The notes under the pieces were generated by a model. That model saw only the letters and a program-made list of their open reading frames with translations. It searched no databases and had not been told where the DNA came from. Below, in pieces: positions 19,632 through 30,461 of a DNA stretch of 64,000 nt. How positions within the stretch are numbered: the first letter of the stretch is position 1; every line of letters starts with the position of its first letter. The translations under genes were made by a program, and so were the position numbers. The stretch is from Pseudomonadota bacterium (GTDB lineage: Bacteria > Pseudomonadota > Alphaproteobacteria > Acetobacterales > Acetobacteraceae), in NCBI GenBank assembly GCA_021826225.1, contig JAKBAV010000006.1, forward strand, positions 1-64,000, given 5' to 3'.

Positions 19632-21064
19632 CGCCGCACCCCCGCGGCGCGCGCCGCGCTCTGCAACTCGCCAAGCTGGCCCGGCAATATTGCCGCCCAT
19701 TGCGTTATGTTCCCGGCCCCCAGGCACACCACGTAATCGCCCTGCCGCGCGATGGCATGGACCATTTCGGCAAGATGCGAGGGGTCGGAGAGCGGCACGA
19801 CCTGGCGGTGGCCGCGTTCACGCAGACCTTCCACCAGGGCGTCCTTGTCGATGCCTTCGATGGGGTCTTCGCCGGCTGCGTACACATCGGCGACGATGAC
19901 GGTACCCGCATCATTCATGCAGGTACAAAAATCTTCGAACAGGCTTTCCAGCCGGGAATAACGATGCGGCTGCACCACGGCGACCACATCGCGCGCGCCG
20001 GCCTGGCGCGCGGCCTTCAGCACGGCGGCGATTTCCACCGGGTGATGCCCGTAATCGTCGATCACGGTGATGCCACCGGTCTCCCCGGTTTTGGTGAAGC
20101 GCCGCTTCACGCCGGCAAACGCGCCCAGCGCGGCCTTGATCTGCGGCTCCTCGATTTCCATTTCAATGGCAACGGCAATCGCCGCGAGCGCATTCTGCAC
20201 GTTATGGCTGCCCAGCATCGGCAACCTGAACGGGCCGATACGTCGCGCACGGCCTGAAATGCGATCCGCGATGCGCACCTCGAAGGTGGCGCCATCCTTG
20301 GAATACATGATGCGCTCACCGCGCACATCCGCCTGCGGCGAAAAACCGTAGGTTATCACGCGATGGTCGGACAGCACGGGCAGCATCTGCTGCACGGCGG
20401 GATGGTCGATGCACAGCACGGCAAAGCCGTAGAACGGGATGTTGGAGACAAATTGCCGATAGCCCGCCTCCATTGCCTCGCGCGTGCCCCAATGGTCGAG
20501 ATGTTCCGGATCCATATTGGTGACGATGGTGATGACCGCGGGCAGACGCAGGAAACTGCCATCGGATTCATCGGCTTCCACCACCATCCACTCGCCAGCC
20601 CCGAGCCGCGTATTGGAGCCATAGGCGTTGATGATACCACCATTGATGACGGTCGGGTCCAGCCCCGCGCCTTCGAGCACGGCGGCGACCAGCGAGGTCG
20701 TCGTGGTTTTGCCATGCGTGCCGCCAATGGCGATGGCCCATTTCAGCCGCATCAGCTCGGCCAGCATCTCCGCGCGGCGCACCACGGGGATCAGCTTCTT
20801 GCGCGCCGCGACGACTTCCGGGTTATCCTTCGGCACCGCCGTCGAAATCACCACAACCTGCGCGGCACCAAGGTTTTTCGCGTCATGGCCTATCGCCACC
20901 GGCACTCCGGCAGCACGCAGGCGCAATACATTGGCGCTTTCGGAAAGATCGGAGCCCTGCACCTGGTAGCCCAGCTCATGCAGCACCTCGGCAATGCCGG
21001 ACATGCCGATGCCGCCAATGCCGACGAAATGCAGCGGCCCTATGGATAATGGCAGCGCCCTCAT
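19628..21064 (-). CDS. murC: UDP-N-acetylmuramate--L-alanine ligase
   Basis: A Mur ligase of 478 residues that adds L-Ala to UDP-MurNAc. N-terminal Rossmann [22 protein letters not shown]-loop [19 protein letters not shown], then [14 protein letters not shown] with the conserved Glu, and [18 protein letters not shown] with the His motif typical of MurC. ATG overlaps the murG stop as ATGA. The final residues overlap the murB start. Confidence 0.97.
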   Translation of the reverse strand: MRALPLSIGPLHFVGIGGIGMSGIAEVLHELGYQVQGSDLSESANVLRLRAAGVPVAIGHDAKNLGAAQVVVISTAVPKDNPEVVAARKKLIPVVRRAEMLAELMRLKWAIAIGGTHGKTTTTSLVAAVLEGAGLDPTVINGGIINAYGSNTRLGAGEWMVVEADESDGSFLRLPAVITIVTNMDPEHLDHWGTREAMEAGYRQFVSNIPFYGFAVLCIDHPAVQQMLPVLSDHRVITYGFSPQADVRGERIMYSKDGATFEVRIADRISGRARRIGPFRLPMLGSHNVQNALAAIAVAIEMEIEEPQIKAALGAFAGVKRRFTKTGETGGITVIDDYGHHPVEIAAVLKAARQAGARDVVAVVQPHRYSRLESLFEDFCTCMNDAGTVIVADVYAAGEDPIEGIDKDALVEGLRERGHRQVVPLSDPSHLAEMVHAIARQGDYVVCLGAGNITQWAAILPGQLGELQSAARAAGVRR

Positions 21065-22167
21065 GCCGGCACCCCTTCCAGCACCATATCCGCGAGCTTC
21101 GCCGCCGCATCAACCCGCCCGGCGGCCGTGGCAGCTCTCGCCATATTCGTCAAATTCGCAGAATCCATCAACAAGCTCTCAATCTGTTCAGCCAGTATCG
21201 CCGGTGTCAGCCCAGCCTGATCCACGCGCCGCGCGGCCCCGGTTGCACCCAGCGCATCGGCATTGGCGCGCTGGTGGTCGTCGATGGCGCCGGGCAGCGG
21301 AATGAAAATCGCCGGGCGTCCCACCGCGGCAATTTCGGCCACGCTGGAGGCACCGGCGCGGCTCACCACCAGATGCGCCTTGGCCAGAAGCGCCGCCACA
21401 TCGGTAAAAAACGGCGCCAGCTCGGCCGCGATGCCGGCGGCAGCGAAGGTCCGGCGCGCCTGTTCAAGCTCTTCCTTGCGGCATTGCTGCGTCACGTTCA
21501 ACCGCGCCCGCAGGGTTTCCGGCAGCGCCGCCAGCGCCTCGGGCAGCAAGGTGCCGAATAGTTTCGCACCCAGGGATCCGCCAAGGATCAGAAGCTCGAT
21601 ACGCTCAGCCGGCGCCGCGTAACCCGCGCCATGGAGCACGGCAATGGCCGGGCGCACCGGGTTACCAACCACCCGCACCGTAACCCCTGCTGGTACGCCC
21701 AAAGTATTTGCGAAATTCAGCGCCAGAACATCCGCCCGGCGCGCGAGGAACCGGTTGGCGCGGCCGAGCACCGCATTCTGTTCGTGCAAAATCACGCGCG
21801 GTCTGGCGCCGAACAGGCTGGCCGCCGCCAGCACCGGCGGCACGGCGGGATAGCCACCAAACGCCACCAATGCGGCGGGGCGCAATGCGCGCAAAATCCG
21901 CCTTGCCTCGACCACGCCACGGGCCAGGGCAAAAGCCCCTTGCGTGGCGCGCTTAAGCCCGCGCCCTGATAACCCGGCGCCGGAAATCACATAACGCTCC
22001 GTTTGTGCGAAGACCGGCGAGGCAAGACCACCCGAGCGGGCATCGGTAAGCAGCACCACGCATTCGCCCCGGCGCAACAATTCGGCGGCCAGGGCCTCGG
22101 CGGGGTAGAAATGCCCCCCCGTGCCGCCGGCCGCGATCACCACCGGCCTGTGCGCCATCATCCTCAT
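21061..22167 (-). CDS. murG: UDP-GlcNAc:undecaprenyl-PP-MurNAc-pentapeptide transferase
   Basis: A GT-B glycosyltransferase of 368 residues forming lipid II at the cytoplasmic face of the membrane. N-terminal glycine loop [16 protein letters not shown], acceptor-side [15 protein letters not shown], and the second G loop [12 protein letters not shown]; the donor-binding site includes [28 protein letters not shown] at 22167 overlaps the ftsW stop as ATGA; a third in-frame Met (MAHRPV) is an alternative start. Confidence 0.97.
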   Translation of the reverse strand: MRMMAHRPVVIAAGGTGGHFYPAEALAAELLRRGECVVLLTDARSGGLASPVFAQTERYVISGAGLSGRGLKRATQGAFALARGVVEARRILRALRPAALVAFGGYPAVPPVLAAASLFGARPRVILHEQNAVLGRANRFLARRADVLALNFANTLGVPAGVTVRVVGNPVRPAIAVLHGAGYAAPAERIELLILGGSLGAKLFGTLLPEALAALPETLRARLNVTQQCRKEELEQARRTFAAAGIAAELAPFFTDVAALLAKAHLVVSRAGASSVAEIAAVGRPAIFIPLPGAIDDHQRANADALGATGAARRVDQAGLTPAILAEQIESLLMDSANLTNMARAATAAGRVDAAAKLADMVLEGVPA

Positions 22168-23279
22168 GACATTTCCATCTTCGGCCGGCGCCGCGTGAGG
22201 GCGAGGAGGAAACCCATCTGAATCGAGGTCGCCAGGGCCGAGCTGCCGCCATAGGAGATGAACGGCAAGGTCATCCCCTTGGTCGGAATCAATGACAGCG
22301 ACGAGGCCATGTTCACGAAAGCCTGCAACCCGAAGGCGACAATCAATCCGCCCGCCGCCAGCACCACGAAGAGATTATTCTCAGACAGCAGCCGCACCAG
22401 CGCCCGCAGCACGATGGCCGCGAATACCAGAATGATGAATCCACAGAAAAACAGGCCAAACTCCTCGCCCGCGACGGCGAACACGAAATCCGCGCGGGCA
22501 TCCGGCAGCCAGTTCTTCACCTGCCCCTCGCCCGGCCCGAGGCCCCAGACGCCACCATTGCCGAAGGCTTCCAGCGCGGTCTGCGCCTGGCTGCCCGGCG
22601 GCGGGTTTATGAACATCTCGATCCGCGTATGCACATGGGTGATGAAGAAGAACGCATAGACCAGCGCCAGCAGCACCACGACCGCCGCCATACCGACCCA
22701 TTTCATATCCATGCCGTCGAGATAAAACTGCGCCAGCACGACCATGGTGAAGAGAAAGGTCATCCCGATATCCGGCTGCATCTTCAACAGCATCGCGGTG
22801 AGCACAAACACGCCCAGGGCCGCGCGCTTGCCGGGAAAGCCAGGCGTGCGCCTGGCTTCGGCGATGCACCAGCCGGAGATAATGATGAAGGCCGGGCGCA
22901 GGAACTCCGAAGGCTGCACCGTGAATCCGGGCAGTGCTAGCCAACGGTTGGCGCCATCCACCTGCGTGCCGTGCACCAGGGTGAAGGCGGTAAGGAGGAA
23001 GAATACGATGCCAAGGCCAAGCGCCGTCAGCTTCACCTGGCGCAGCGACAGCATGGACATGCCCAGCATCACGCCGCCGCCCATGGCCAGAAACAATATC
23101 TGCTTCAGCATCGCGATGGTATGCGGGTCGGATAGCCTCGTGGAGAATCCGGGCATCGCCGCCAGCGCCAGCACATAGCCGACGCCAAGCAGCACGGCGA
23201 GACCGAGCATGGTGGCGCGGTCAACGCTCCACCACCATTTGCCCAGGAAGGAATTATCGGCACGGGACAGCGGCGGCAT
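22164..23279 (-). CDS. ftsW: lipid II polymerase / SEDS protein FtsW
   Basis: A 371-residue polytopic membrane protein with about ten hydrophobic segments. SEDS signatures are GLGPGEGQVKNWLPDARADF, FAVAGEEFGLFF and, near the end, SSLSLIPTKGMTLPFISYGG. It polymerises septal peptidoglycan with the class B PBP FtsI, encoded in the same operon. The ATG at 23279 overlaps the murD stop (TAATG); the 36 extra codons upstream lie within murD and are rejected. Confidence 0.96.
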   Translation of the reverse strand: MPPLSRADNSFLGKWWWSVDRATMLGLAVLLGVGYVLALAAMPGFSTRLSDPHTIAMLKQILFLAMGGGVMLGMSMLSLRQVKLTALGLGIVFFLLTAFTLVHGTQVDGANRWLALPGFTVQPSEFLRPAFIIISGWCIAEARRTPGFPGKRAALGVFVLTAMLLKMQPDIGMTFLFTMVVLAQFYLDGMDMKWVGMAAVVVLLALVYAFFFITHVHTRIEMFINPPPGSQAQTALEAFGNGGVWGLGPGEGQVKNWLPDARADFVFAVAGEEFGLFFCGFIILVFAAIVLRALVRLLSENNLFVVLAAGGLIVAFGLQAFVNMASSLSLIPTKGMTLPFISYGGSSALATSIQMGFLLALTRRRPKMEMS

Positions 23280-24562
23280 TACGCTGCACCTCCTTGCGCG
23301 AGCGCGGCGAAACACTCGCCACGGGCCTCGAAATTCGCGAACTGGTCGAAGCTCGCGGCGGCCGGCGAGAACAGCACCACGCCGCATGCGGAAGCGGCGG
23401 CGAAAGCGGCGGGCACGGCGCGCTCAAGCGTGCCTGCAACTTCATTGGCAACCCCGGCCGCGCTCAGGGTCCGCGCGAAAGCCGCTCCGTCCTGGCCGAT
23501 CAGAAACGCTTTTTCAATACGCGGAAAAAACGGCGCCAGCTCCTCGATTCCACCTGTCTTGGCAACACCACCGGCAATCCACACGAAACGTTCATAGCAG
23601 GCCATGGCACGGCTGGCGGCATCGGCATTGGTCGCCTTGCTGTCATTGATGAAGCGCACGCCATCGCGCACGGCCACTTCCTGCTGGCGGTGCGCCAGCC
23701 CGGGGAAGCTGCGTATCCCCTCCGCGATCACCGCCTCATCCACCCCCAGCGCGCGGGCCATGGCGGCAGCGGCGGCGGCGTTCTGCGCGTTGTGCTCGCC
23801 CGGCAGCGCCGGCGCGCCGGTGGCGGCACCCAGGCCGGAAATCTCCACCACCGGCACATTACGGGTCCGCAGCCAGTCCGCCATGAAGCGCGACCCGGCA
23901 TCGTCAATGCCGATCACCGCCATGCAGCCCTCGTCCTGGCGCGCGAATATCTCCCGCTTGACCGCGGCATAGCCGGCCATGTCCCCGTGGCGCTCAAGAT
24001 GGTCCGGCGAGAGATTAAGCATAACCGCGACATCGAACCGCAATGTCGCGAGTCTCTCCAACATGTAGCTCGACATTTCGAGCACATACACGCCGTCATC
24101 CGGCAGAATCGGCAAAGCCAGGGCAGCCGGGCCGAGATTGCCCCCCGCCGCATTGGGAATACCGGCCAAAGTGAGGATATGCGCGAGGAGCGCGGTGGTG
24201 GTGGATTTTCCGTTCGTACCCGTAATCCCGGCGAAACGCGCCCTGGAGCCGGCCGCGCGCGCAATCTGGTAGAGCAGTTCCGCATCGGTGAGAATCGGCA
24301 CGCCATGCGCGACCGCCCAGGCCGCCTCGGGATGCGGCTGCGGCCGTTCATGCGGAATGCCGGGCGAGAGCACCACAGCCTCCAGTCGCCCTGCGATGTC
24401 CGAGGGCCGCGCCACGGTGAAACCGGACGCAGCCGCGCGGGAGGCGGGAGAATCGTCCCAGACGAAGACTTCGGCGCCCAACTCCCGCAGCCGCATGGCC
24501 GCCGGCAACCCGGCCTTGCCGAGCCCCACCACCGCATAGCGCTTGCCGGTACAGATGCTCAT
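23279..24562 (-). CDS. murD: UDP-N-acetylmuramoylalanine--D-glutamate ligase
   Basis: A 427-residue Mur ligase adding D-Glu. N-terminal [23 protein letters not shown] loop [20 protein letters not shown], conserved Glu in [25 protein letters not shown], and the C-terminal [17 protein letters not shown], a MurD-specific element around the carbamylated Lys and ligand residues. The ATG at 24562 overlaps the mraY stop as ATGA. About 100 upstream in-frame codons are mraY read in another frame. Confidence 0.97.
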   Translation of the reverse strand: MSICTGKRYAVVGLGKAGLPAAMRLRELGAEVFVWDDSPASRAAASGFTVARPSDIAGRLEAVVLSPGIPHERPQPHPEAAWAVAHGVPILTDAELLYQIARAAGSRARFAGITGTNGKSTTTALLAHILTLAGIPNAAGGNLGPAALALPILPDDGVYVLEMSSYMLERLATLRFDVAVMLNLSPDHLERHGDMAGYAAVKREIFARQDEGCMAVIGIDDAGSRFMADWLRTRNVPVVEISGLGAATGAPALPGEHNAQNAAAAAAMARALGVDEAVIAEGIRSFPGLAHRQQEVAVRDGVRFINDSKATNADAASRAMACYERFVWIAGGVAKTGGIEELAPFFPRIEKAFLIGQDGAAFARTLSAAGVANEVAGTLERAVPAAFAAASACGVVLFSPAAASFDQFANFEARGECFAALAQGGAA

Positions 24563-25647
24563 CGGATTTTGAGGGTAGCCAGACCCACCAGCCCCAGAAT
24601 CATGGAGATGATCCAGAAGCGGATCACGATGGTCGGCTCCGCCCAGCCTTTTTTCTCGAAATGATGGTGCAACGGCGCCATGAGAAACACACGCCGGCCG
24701 GTGCGCTTGTACCAGAACACCTGCACGATGACCGAGACCGTCTCGACCACGAACAGCCCGCCGACAATGGCCAGCACGATCTCGCTCTTGGTCGCCACCG
24801 CCACGGCCCCCAGCGCACCGCCCAGCGAGAGCGAGCCGGTATCGCCCATGAACACGGCGGCGGGTGGCGCGTTGAACCACAGGAAACCGAGCCCGGCGCC
24901 GATGAGAGCCGAGAGAAACACCGCCAGCTCGCCCACGCCGGGTACGAAATGCAGTTCAAGATACCCCGCGAAAATCTTGTTCCCCACGAGATAGGCGATG
25001 AGCGAGAAGACGGCCGCGGCGATCATCGTCGGCACGGTGGCCAGGCCATCCAGCCCGTCGGTGAAATTCACCGCATTGGCGGCGCCCATCATCACGAATA
25101 ATCCGACGAAGGGGAATAATATGCCGAACGGGATCATCAGGCTCTTGAACAGCGGCAATGCCAGATCATCGGCGAAACCGGCCGGCATCAGCGAGATCAT
25201 CCACACCGCAGCGATCAGCCCGATCACGCTTTCACTCAGCAGCCGCACTCGGCCGGACACGCCCTTGGTGTTGCGCCGCGTCAGCTTCAGGAAATCATCG
25301 GCGAAGCCGACCGCGCCATAGCCAAAGGTGACGAACAAAGTCGCCCAGACGAAGCCGTTGCCGAGATCGCCCCAGAGCAGCACCGAAAGCCCCAGCGCCA
25401 GCAGGATCAGCACCCCGCCCATGGTCGGCGTGCCCTTTTTCTCGATCAGATGCCGCTCCGGCCCATCCGAGCGGATCGGCTGGCCATGGCGCTGCATGGC
25501 CTTCAGCTTGCGGATTATCCGCGGCCCCAGCCAGAAGCTGATGATGAGCGCTGTGAGGCACGCCCCGCCGGCCCGGAAGGTGATGTACCGGAACAGGTTG
25601 AAGGCATGGACACTCCCAGCCAGCGGCAAAAGAAACCAGTAGAACAT
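24559..25647 (-). CDS. mraY: phospho-N-acetylmuramoyl-pentapeptide-transferase
   Basis: A 362-residue polytopic enzyme that makes lipid I. Diagnostic cytoplasmic loops: [32 protein letters not shown] with the catalytic Asp pair, [14 protein letters not shown], and [15 protein letters not shown] with the HHHFE motif later ([15 protein letters not shown]). About ten membrane segments. Start overlaps the murF stop by one base (TGATG). Full length, no anomalies. Confidence 0.98.
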   Translation of the reverse strand: MFYWFLLPLAGSVHAFNLFRYITFRAGGACLTALIISFWLGPRIIRKLKAMQRHGQPIRSDGPERHLIEKKGTPTMGGVLILLALGLSVLLWGDLGNGFVWATLFVTFGYGAVGFADDFLKLTRRNTKGVSGRVRLLSESVIGLIAAVWMISLMPAGFADDLALPLFKSLMIPFGILFPFVGLFVMMGAANAVNFTDGLDGLATVPTMIAAAVFSLIAYLVGNKIFAGYLELHFVPGVGELAVFLSALIGAGLGFLWFNAPPAAVFMGDTGSLSLGGALGAVAVATKSEIVLAIVGGLFVVETVSVIVQVFWYKRTGRRVFLMAPLHHHFEKKGWAEPTIVIRFWIISMILGLVGLATLKIR

Positions 25648-26984
25648 CAGGCGGGGCTTTCCAGGGCAGAGATCACGTCGCGCATCCGGCTGCCATAGCT
25701 GCCCTTCACCAGAACCACATCGCCGTCCCGGAGGGCGGCCTTTACCACAGGTGCCAGGGCGGCAGCATTTTCCGCATGCGCGCCCTGCATGGACGGGGGC
25801 AGCGAGTCGAACAAAACTTTACTCCAGGGCCCGCAGGCGAAAACAATATCCGCCGCCGTCTCCGTCCAGGGGCGCAGGTTCATATGCTCACCAGCGGAAA
25901 ATTCGCCGAGTTCCAGCATATCGCCCAGCACCGCGATGCGCCGGCCGCGTTGCAGCTGCAGTACCGATAAAGCCGCGCGCATCGAGGCGCCGGAGGCATT
26001 ATAGCTTTCATCGAGCAATGTCGCCTCGCCCTGGGCCAGCACGATCCGCCGCCGGGCGCCGCGTCCGGCATAAGGCACGAAGCCATCCAGCGCCGCCGCC
26101 GCCCGCACCACATCCAGCCCAAGAGCCTCGGCCGCCGCAAGCGCGGCCAGCGCGTTGAACGCCATGTGCCGGCCGGGGATTCGCAGCGTGAACATCACCT
26201 CCACCCCGCCGATCACGGCGGTGACGGTGCCGCTTTCAGCCGTCTCGTCGAGATGCAACAGCTGCGCGCCCGTGCCGGGAAATTCGATAACCCTGGCATG
26301 GTGCGGCACGGCCGCGCGCAAAGTCGCCGCATGCTCGGCGCTGCGCGGCAGCACGGCGGCACCACCGGGCACCAGCGCGCGGGAAATTTCGGCTTTCTCG
26401 CGCGCGATGGCGGCTTCCGAGCCCATCAGCCCGAGATGCGCGCGGTCCACGCAGGTGATGATGGCGACATCCGGCCGCACCATCGCCGCGAGCGGCGCGA
26501 TCTCGCCGGGATGGTTCATGCCGATCTCGAACACCCCGAACGCGGCCTCGCGCGGCATCCGGGCCAAGGTGAGCGGCACGCCGATATGGTTGTTGAAGCT
26601 CGCCTCGGCGGCATGCACGGGGCCAAAACCGGAGAGCATGCGCCGCAGCATCTCCTTGGTCGTGGTCTTGCCCACGCTGCCGGTAACGGCGATGATCCTG
26701 GCGGCACCGCGCGCCCGCGCCGCCACGCCGAGCCGCTCCAGCGCGCGCAGCGTATCGGCCACCTCAATGGTATTGCCCTGCATCGGCCGCGTGACCAGCG
26801 CCGCCGCGGCACCTTTGGCAAACGCCGCCGCGACAAAATCATGCCCGTCGCGTTCGCCCCGCAGCGCCACGAACAGATCGCCCGGCTGCAGCGTGCGCGT
26901 ATCGATGCTGATGCCCGATACGTCCCAGCCACCCGGAACACCAAGTGCCGCCGCCAGTTCCGCAGCGCTCCATAGCGCGCTCAC
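25647..26984 (-). CDS. murF: UDP-N-acetylmuramoyl-tripeptide--D-alanyl-D-alanine ligase
   Basis: A 445-residue Mur ligase joining D-Ala-D-Ala (made by Ddl) to the tripeptide. Domain 1 has [23 protein letters not shown] loop [19 protein letters not shown]; then [19 protein letters not shown] and [18 protein letters not shown] choose the GTG at 26984, which overlaps the murE stop as GTGA, giving [20 protein letters not shown] at 26999 would add five residues and is possible. Confidence 0.95.
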   Translation of the reverse strand: MSALWSAAELAAALGVPGGWDVSGISIDTRTLQPGDLFVALRGERDGHDFVAAAFAKGAAAALVTRPMQGNTIEVADTLRALERLGVAARARGAARIIAVTGSVGKTTTKEMLRRMLSGFGPVHAAEASFNNHIGVPLTLARMPREAAFGVFEIGMNHPGEIAPLAAMVRPDVAIITCVDRAHLGLMGSEAAIAREKAEISRALVPGGAAVLPRSAEHAATLRAAVPHHARVIEFPGTGAQLLHLDETAESGTVTAVIGGVEVMFTLRIPGRHMAFNALAALAAAEALGLDVVRAAAALDGFVPYAGRGARRRIVLAQGEATLLDESYNASGASMRAALSVLQLQRGRRIAVLGDMLELGEFSAGEHMNLRPWTETAADIVFACGPWSKVLFDSLPPSMQGAHAENAAALAPVVKAALRDGDVVLVKGSYGSRMRDVISALESPA

Positions 26985-28366
26985 AGGGCCGCCGCGCAAT
27001 CACGGATGACCTCGGCATCGTCGAACGGCACGACCTCGCCACCGCTCAGTATCTGCCCCTGCTCATGGCCCTTGCCCGCCACCACCAGCACGTCGCCCGG
27101 CTGCAGCGCCGCCAGCGCCTCGCCGATGGCGGTCCGGCGGTCGGCGATCTCCCGCGCATCCGGACAGGCCGCCATGATCGCGGCGCGGATATGGGCCGGG
27201 TTTTCGCTGCGCGGGTTGTCATCGGTGACAATGCAGTAATCCGCCCCCGCCGCCGCCGCCGCGCCCATGAGCGGGCGCTTGCCGGCATCGCGGTCACCGC
27301 CGGCGCCGAATACGATATGCAGCCGGCCCAGCGCATGCGGCCGCAAGGCGCTGAGCGCACGGGCAATGGCATCGGGCGTATGCGCGTAATCGACATACGC
27401 GGCGGCGCCATTGGGCAATACCACCGCGCGTTCAAGCCGGCCGCGCACGCCCCGCAGGCGCGGCAGCAGCGCAAGCGCATCGGCCACGCCGCAGGCCTCG
27501 GCCAGGCTGGCTGCCAGCATGGCGTTATCCGCCTGGAACCGCCCGGGAAGCTGCAGCTTCACGCTGCGTCCAGCGCTGGTCACGAGCTGCCCGCCGGGAT
27601 GCGGCGCGACATGATCCGCCCCCACCACGGCGAAATCCAGCCCTTGCGCGGCGGCGATCTCGCGCAGCCGGTGCAGCACATGCGGCGTGATATCCGCCAT
27701 CACGCGGATCGCGCCGCCGGCCCGCATCAGGCGCGAGAACAGCGCGAGCTTGGCCTCGGCATAGGCCTCCATGGTGCCGTGATAATCCAGATGATCACGC
27801 GTGAAATTGGTGAAGCCGGCGGCGGCGAAGCGCAGGCCATCGAGCCGGTGCTGGGTGAGGCCGTGGCTGGAAGCCTCTAGCGCCACATGGGAAACGCCAT
27901 CGCGCGCCAGTTCGGCCAGGGTCTGCGCCAGGGTCACCGGGTCCGGCGTGGTCAGGCTCTCGGTCACCGGGCGGCCCGGCGCCACCACGCCCAACGTGCC
28001 TATGGAGGCAGCCCGGCACCCGGCCAGGGTAAATATCTGACGCAGGAAATCGACCGTGCTGGTCTTGCCGTTGGTGCCCGTAACGGCCACCAGCCGCTCC
28101 GGCAGCCGGCCCGCCAGCTCCACCGCAAGCTCCGCCAGTTTTGCGCGCGGCTCGGGCGCCATGATCAGCTTGCGCGGCGGCACGCCGGGCGGCCATTGCG
28201 TGCCCTCGGGCGCCAGCACCGCCGCCGCCCCGCGCGCCACCGCCTCAGCGATGAAGGCGCGGCCATCTGTCCGCGTGCCAGGCAGGGCGGCGAACAGGAA
28301 TCCCGGCCGCACGGCCTTGCTGTCAGCGGTTATGCCGGTAATACCGAGCATCTCAGGAGAGACCAT
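26981..28366 (-). CDS. murE: UDP-MurNAc-L-Ala-D-Glu--meso-diaminopimelate ligase
   Basis: A 461-residue Mur ligase. ITADSKAVRPGFLFAALPG opens domain 1; the ATP loop is AVTGTNGKTSTVDFLRQIF. The amino-acid-selectivity motif reads DDNPRSENP: DNPR marks meso-DAP specificity, whereas Lys-adding enzymes differ there, so the peptidoglycan is predicted DAP-type as in Gram-negatives. ATG at 28366 follows GGGAGAACAGC and overlaps the ftsI 3' end by 14 nt. Confidence 0.97.
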   Translation of the reverse strand: MVSPEMLGITGITADSKAVRPGFLFAALPGTRTDGRAFIAEAVARGAAAVLAPEGTQWPPGVPPRKLIMAPEPRAKLAELAVELAGRLPERLVAVTGTNGKTSTVDFLRQIFTLAGCRAASIGTLGVVAPGRPVTESLTTPDPVTLAQTLAELARDGVSHVALEASSHGLTQHRLDGLRFAAAGFTNFTRDHLDYHGTMEAYAEAKLALFSRLMRAGGAIRVMADITPHVLHRLREIAAAQGLDFAVVGADHVAPHPGGQLVTSAGRSVKLQLPGRFQADNAMLAASLAEACGVADALALLPRLRGVRGRLERAVVLPNGAAAYVDYAHTPDAIARALSALRPHALGRLHIVFGAGGDRDAGKRPLMGAAAAAGADYCIVTDDNPRSENPAHIRAAIMAACPDAREIADRRTAIGEALAALQPGDVLVVAGKGHEQGQILSGGEVVPFDDAEVIRDCAAAL

Positions 28367-30461
28367 CGCTGTTCTCCCGCTCCCGGCCCATCAACGGCCC
28401 CGTATGCGGCCCCGCCAGCAGCGTCACATGCGGCCCCAGCATCGGAGAAATCGGTGCCGCGACACCATCATGCCGGCGCCGCAGCTGCGCCGAAGCCGGC
28501 CGCACGGCAGCACCATCGGCCGGGCGCGCCTGCGCGGTGAGGCCGGATTTCGAAAGTGCCACGGCCGATGCCGGCGGCTTCTCGCCCATCAGCTCATAGG
28601 CGAACGCATTGGCGCCCGGCGGCAGCGGATCGCCAGGCCCCAGCGCACCATGGCCCGGCGGCGGGGTGGGGTCCAGCGGCACGGTGAGCTGCTGATCCAG
28701 CGCCGCGAGCTGCGCGCCATTGGCCGGCATGATGCCCAGCATCGGCCCGATCCGCGCGATGATCCGCGCCACGCTGGGGGCCGCGATATAGCCGCCTGTC
28801 GTAAAGCCATAGGTCGTGGCATCCGGCTTGGGCTGCAGCACCAGCACGTAGACCACGTATTGCGGGTCGTTCATCGGAAACGCCGCCATGAAGGAGGCGT
28901 TGTTGGTATGTTGCAGATACCCGCCATGCGGCCCCACCACCTGGGCCGTGCCGGTCTTGCCGCCCACCACATAACCCGGCACCGCCGCGTTCTTGCCGGT
29001 GCCGAACAGCACCACATTGGTCATCAGCTTGCACATCATTTCACTCGTGCTCTGCTGCATGATCCGCACGCCGGTGGGCTGCGGCCCGGAAGGGTCCACG
29101 GCCAGCAGTGTCGGCTGATAGCGGATGCCGCCATTGACGATCGGCAGCACCGCGGTGACCAGCTGCAGCGGCGAAATCGCGATGCCCGCGCCGAACGAAA
29201 CCGTCATCGTCGCCGCCAGCCCCCAATTGCTGAACGCCGGAAAGAGCGGGCGTGGCGGTCCTGGCAATTGGATGTTCAGCGGCTGGAAGAATTGCTGGCG
29301 CTGGTACCAGTTCTGTTCGATTTTCGGCCCCAGGATCGTGGCGATCCGCGAGGCGCCGATATTGGAGGACACGTTCAAAATTTCCGGCACCGCCATCCAT
29401 GTATGCACCGGCTCGAAATCGGTAATCTGGAAACGCCCGACCTGCAGGGGGTGCGTCGTATCAAAGTAATCCCACCAATGGATCATCCCGCTATCCAGCG
29501 CCATCGCGATGGTCTGCAACTTGAACACCGAACCCGGCTCATAAGTGCCATTCACGCAGCGGTCGAACTGTGCATTGCGCGAGGCCGTGCCGTAATCGTT
29601 CACGTCATAATCCGGCAGGCTGACCATGGCCAGAATCTCGCCGGTATGCGCGTTCATCACGATGGCGCAGGCCCCAGGCGCCTGGAATTCCTTGACCGCC
29701 GCGGCCAGCTCATCATGCACGATGCTTTGAATCCCGGCATCGATCGACAGCGCCAGCGGCGCCGGGTTGCTGATCAGGCGCGCGTTGAAATATTTTTCCA
29801 CCCCGGCCACGCCGGAGCTGTCCACCCGCACGCCACCCAGAATATGGCCGGCGAGATCACCATCAGGATAATGCCGTTTCTCGTTATTCTCGAAATACAC
29901 GCCAGGAATGCCGAGCGAGTTGACCGCCAACTCCTCCTGCGGGGAGAGCTTGCGGTCGAGATAAACAAACTCCTTGCGCTTCCGCACCACCACCCCGGCG
30001 CCCAATTCCGTCGCCATCCAGCCGGGGTCGATGCCCGGCAGCGCATTGGCGAGCAGTTGCGCGTCGCGGGCCGGGTCGGGCACTTGCTGCGGGTCGGCAT
30101 ACAGCTCGGCCCCGGGCAGCGATACGGCGAGAATGGTACCGTTGCGGTCCGTGATATCAGCCCGGCCAGGCATGGGTGGCACCACGCTGAGCGTCGGCTG
30201 CATCGCCGCGATCTGCGCCGCCGAGGGAAATTTCGGGTTGACCACGGTGGACCAGGTGAGCTTCAGCCCAAGCAGCACATACAGCCCGATGAACACGCAG
30301 GCGGCAGCCAGGATGCGCTTGCGGGCCCGCTCCAGCGCGGCGCGCTGGTCCAGCTCCGGGCTGGTCACGCGGACATGCTCCATCAACGGCGTGGCACCGC
30401 CGCGGGCCGGCGCGCCGCGGCGACGCTCCGGCGGGCGGTCCGGCTTCAGCGTCAGTGTCAC
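28353..30461 (-). CDS. ftsI: peptidoglycan D,D-transpeptidase FtsI (PBP3), extended
   Basis: A class B penicillin-binding protein of 702 residues. Cytoplasmic N terminus, membrane anchor about 50-70, PBP dimer domain (residues about 95-230, PGRADITDRNGTILAVSLPG), transpeptidase domain with SVFK (active Ser 311), SSN (365-367) and KTG (502-504). Residues from about 595 form a ~100-residue Pro/Ala/Arg-rich tail not seen in typical 570-620-residue FtsI. GTG start at 30461 overlaps the ftsL stop as GTGA. It crosslinks septal peptidoglycan with FtsW. Confidence 0.96.
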   Translation of the reverse strand: MTLTLKPDRPPERRRGAPARGGATPLMEHVRVTSPELDQRAALERARKRILAAACVFIGLYVLLGLKLTWSTVVNPKFPSAAQIAAMQPTLSVVPPMPGRADITDRNGTILAVSLPGAELYADPQQVPDPARDAQLLANALPGIDPGWMATELGAGVVVRKRKEFVYLDRKLSPQEELAVNSLGIPGVYFENNEKRHYPDGDLAGHILGGVRVDSSGVAGVEKYFNARLISNPAPLALSIDAGIQSIVHDELAAAVKEFQAPGACAIVMNAHTGEILAMVSLPDYDVNDYGTASRNAQFDRCVNGTYEPGSVFKLQTIAMALDSGMIHWWDYFDTTHPLQVGRFQITDFEPVHTWMAVPEILNVSSNIGASRIATILGPKIEQNWYQRQQFFQPLNIQLPGPPRPLFPAFSNWGLAATMTVSFGAGIAISPLQLVTAVLPIVNGGIRYQPTLLAVDPSGPQPTGVRIMQQSTSEMMCKLMTNVVLFGTGKNAAVPGYVVGGKTGTAQVVGPHGGYLQHTNNASFMAAFPMNDPQYVVYVLVLQPKPDATTYGFTTGGYIAAPSVARIIARIGPMLGIMPANGAQLAALDQQLTVPLDPTPPPGHGALGPGDPLPPGANAFAYELMGEKPPASAVALSKSGLTAQARPADGAAVRPASAQLRRRHDGVAAPISPMLGPHVTLLAGPHTGPLMGRERENSDGLS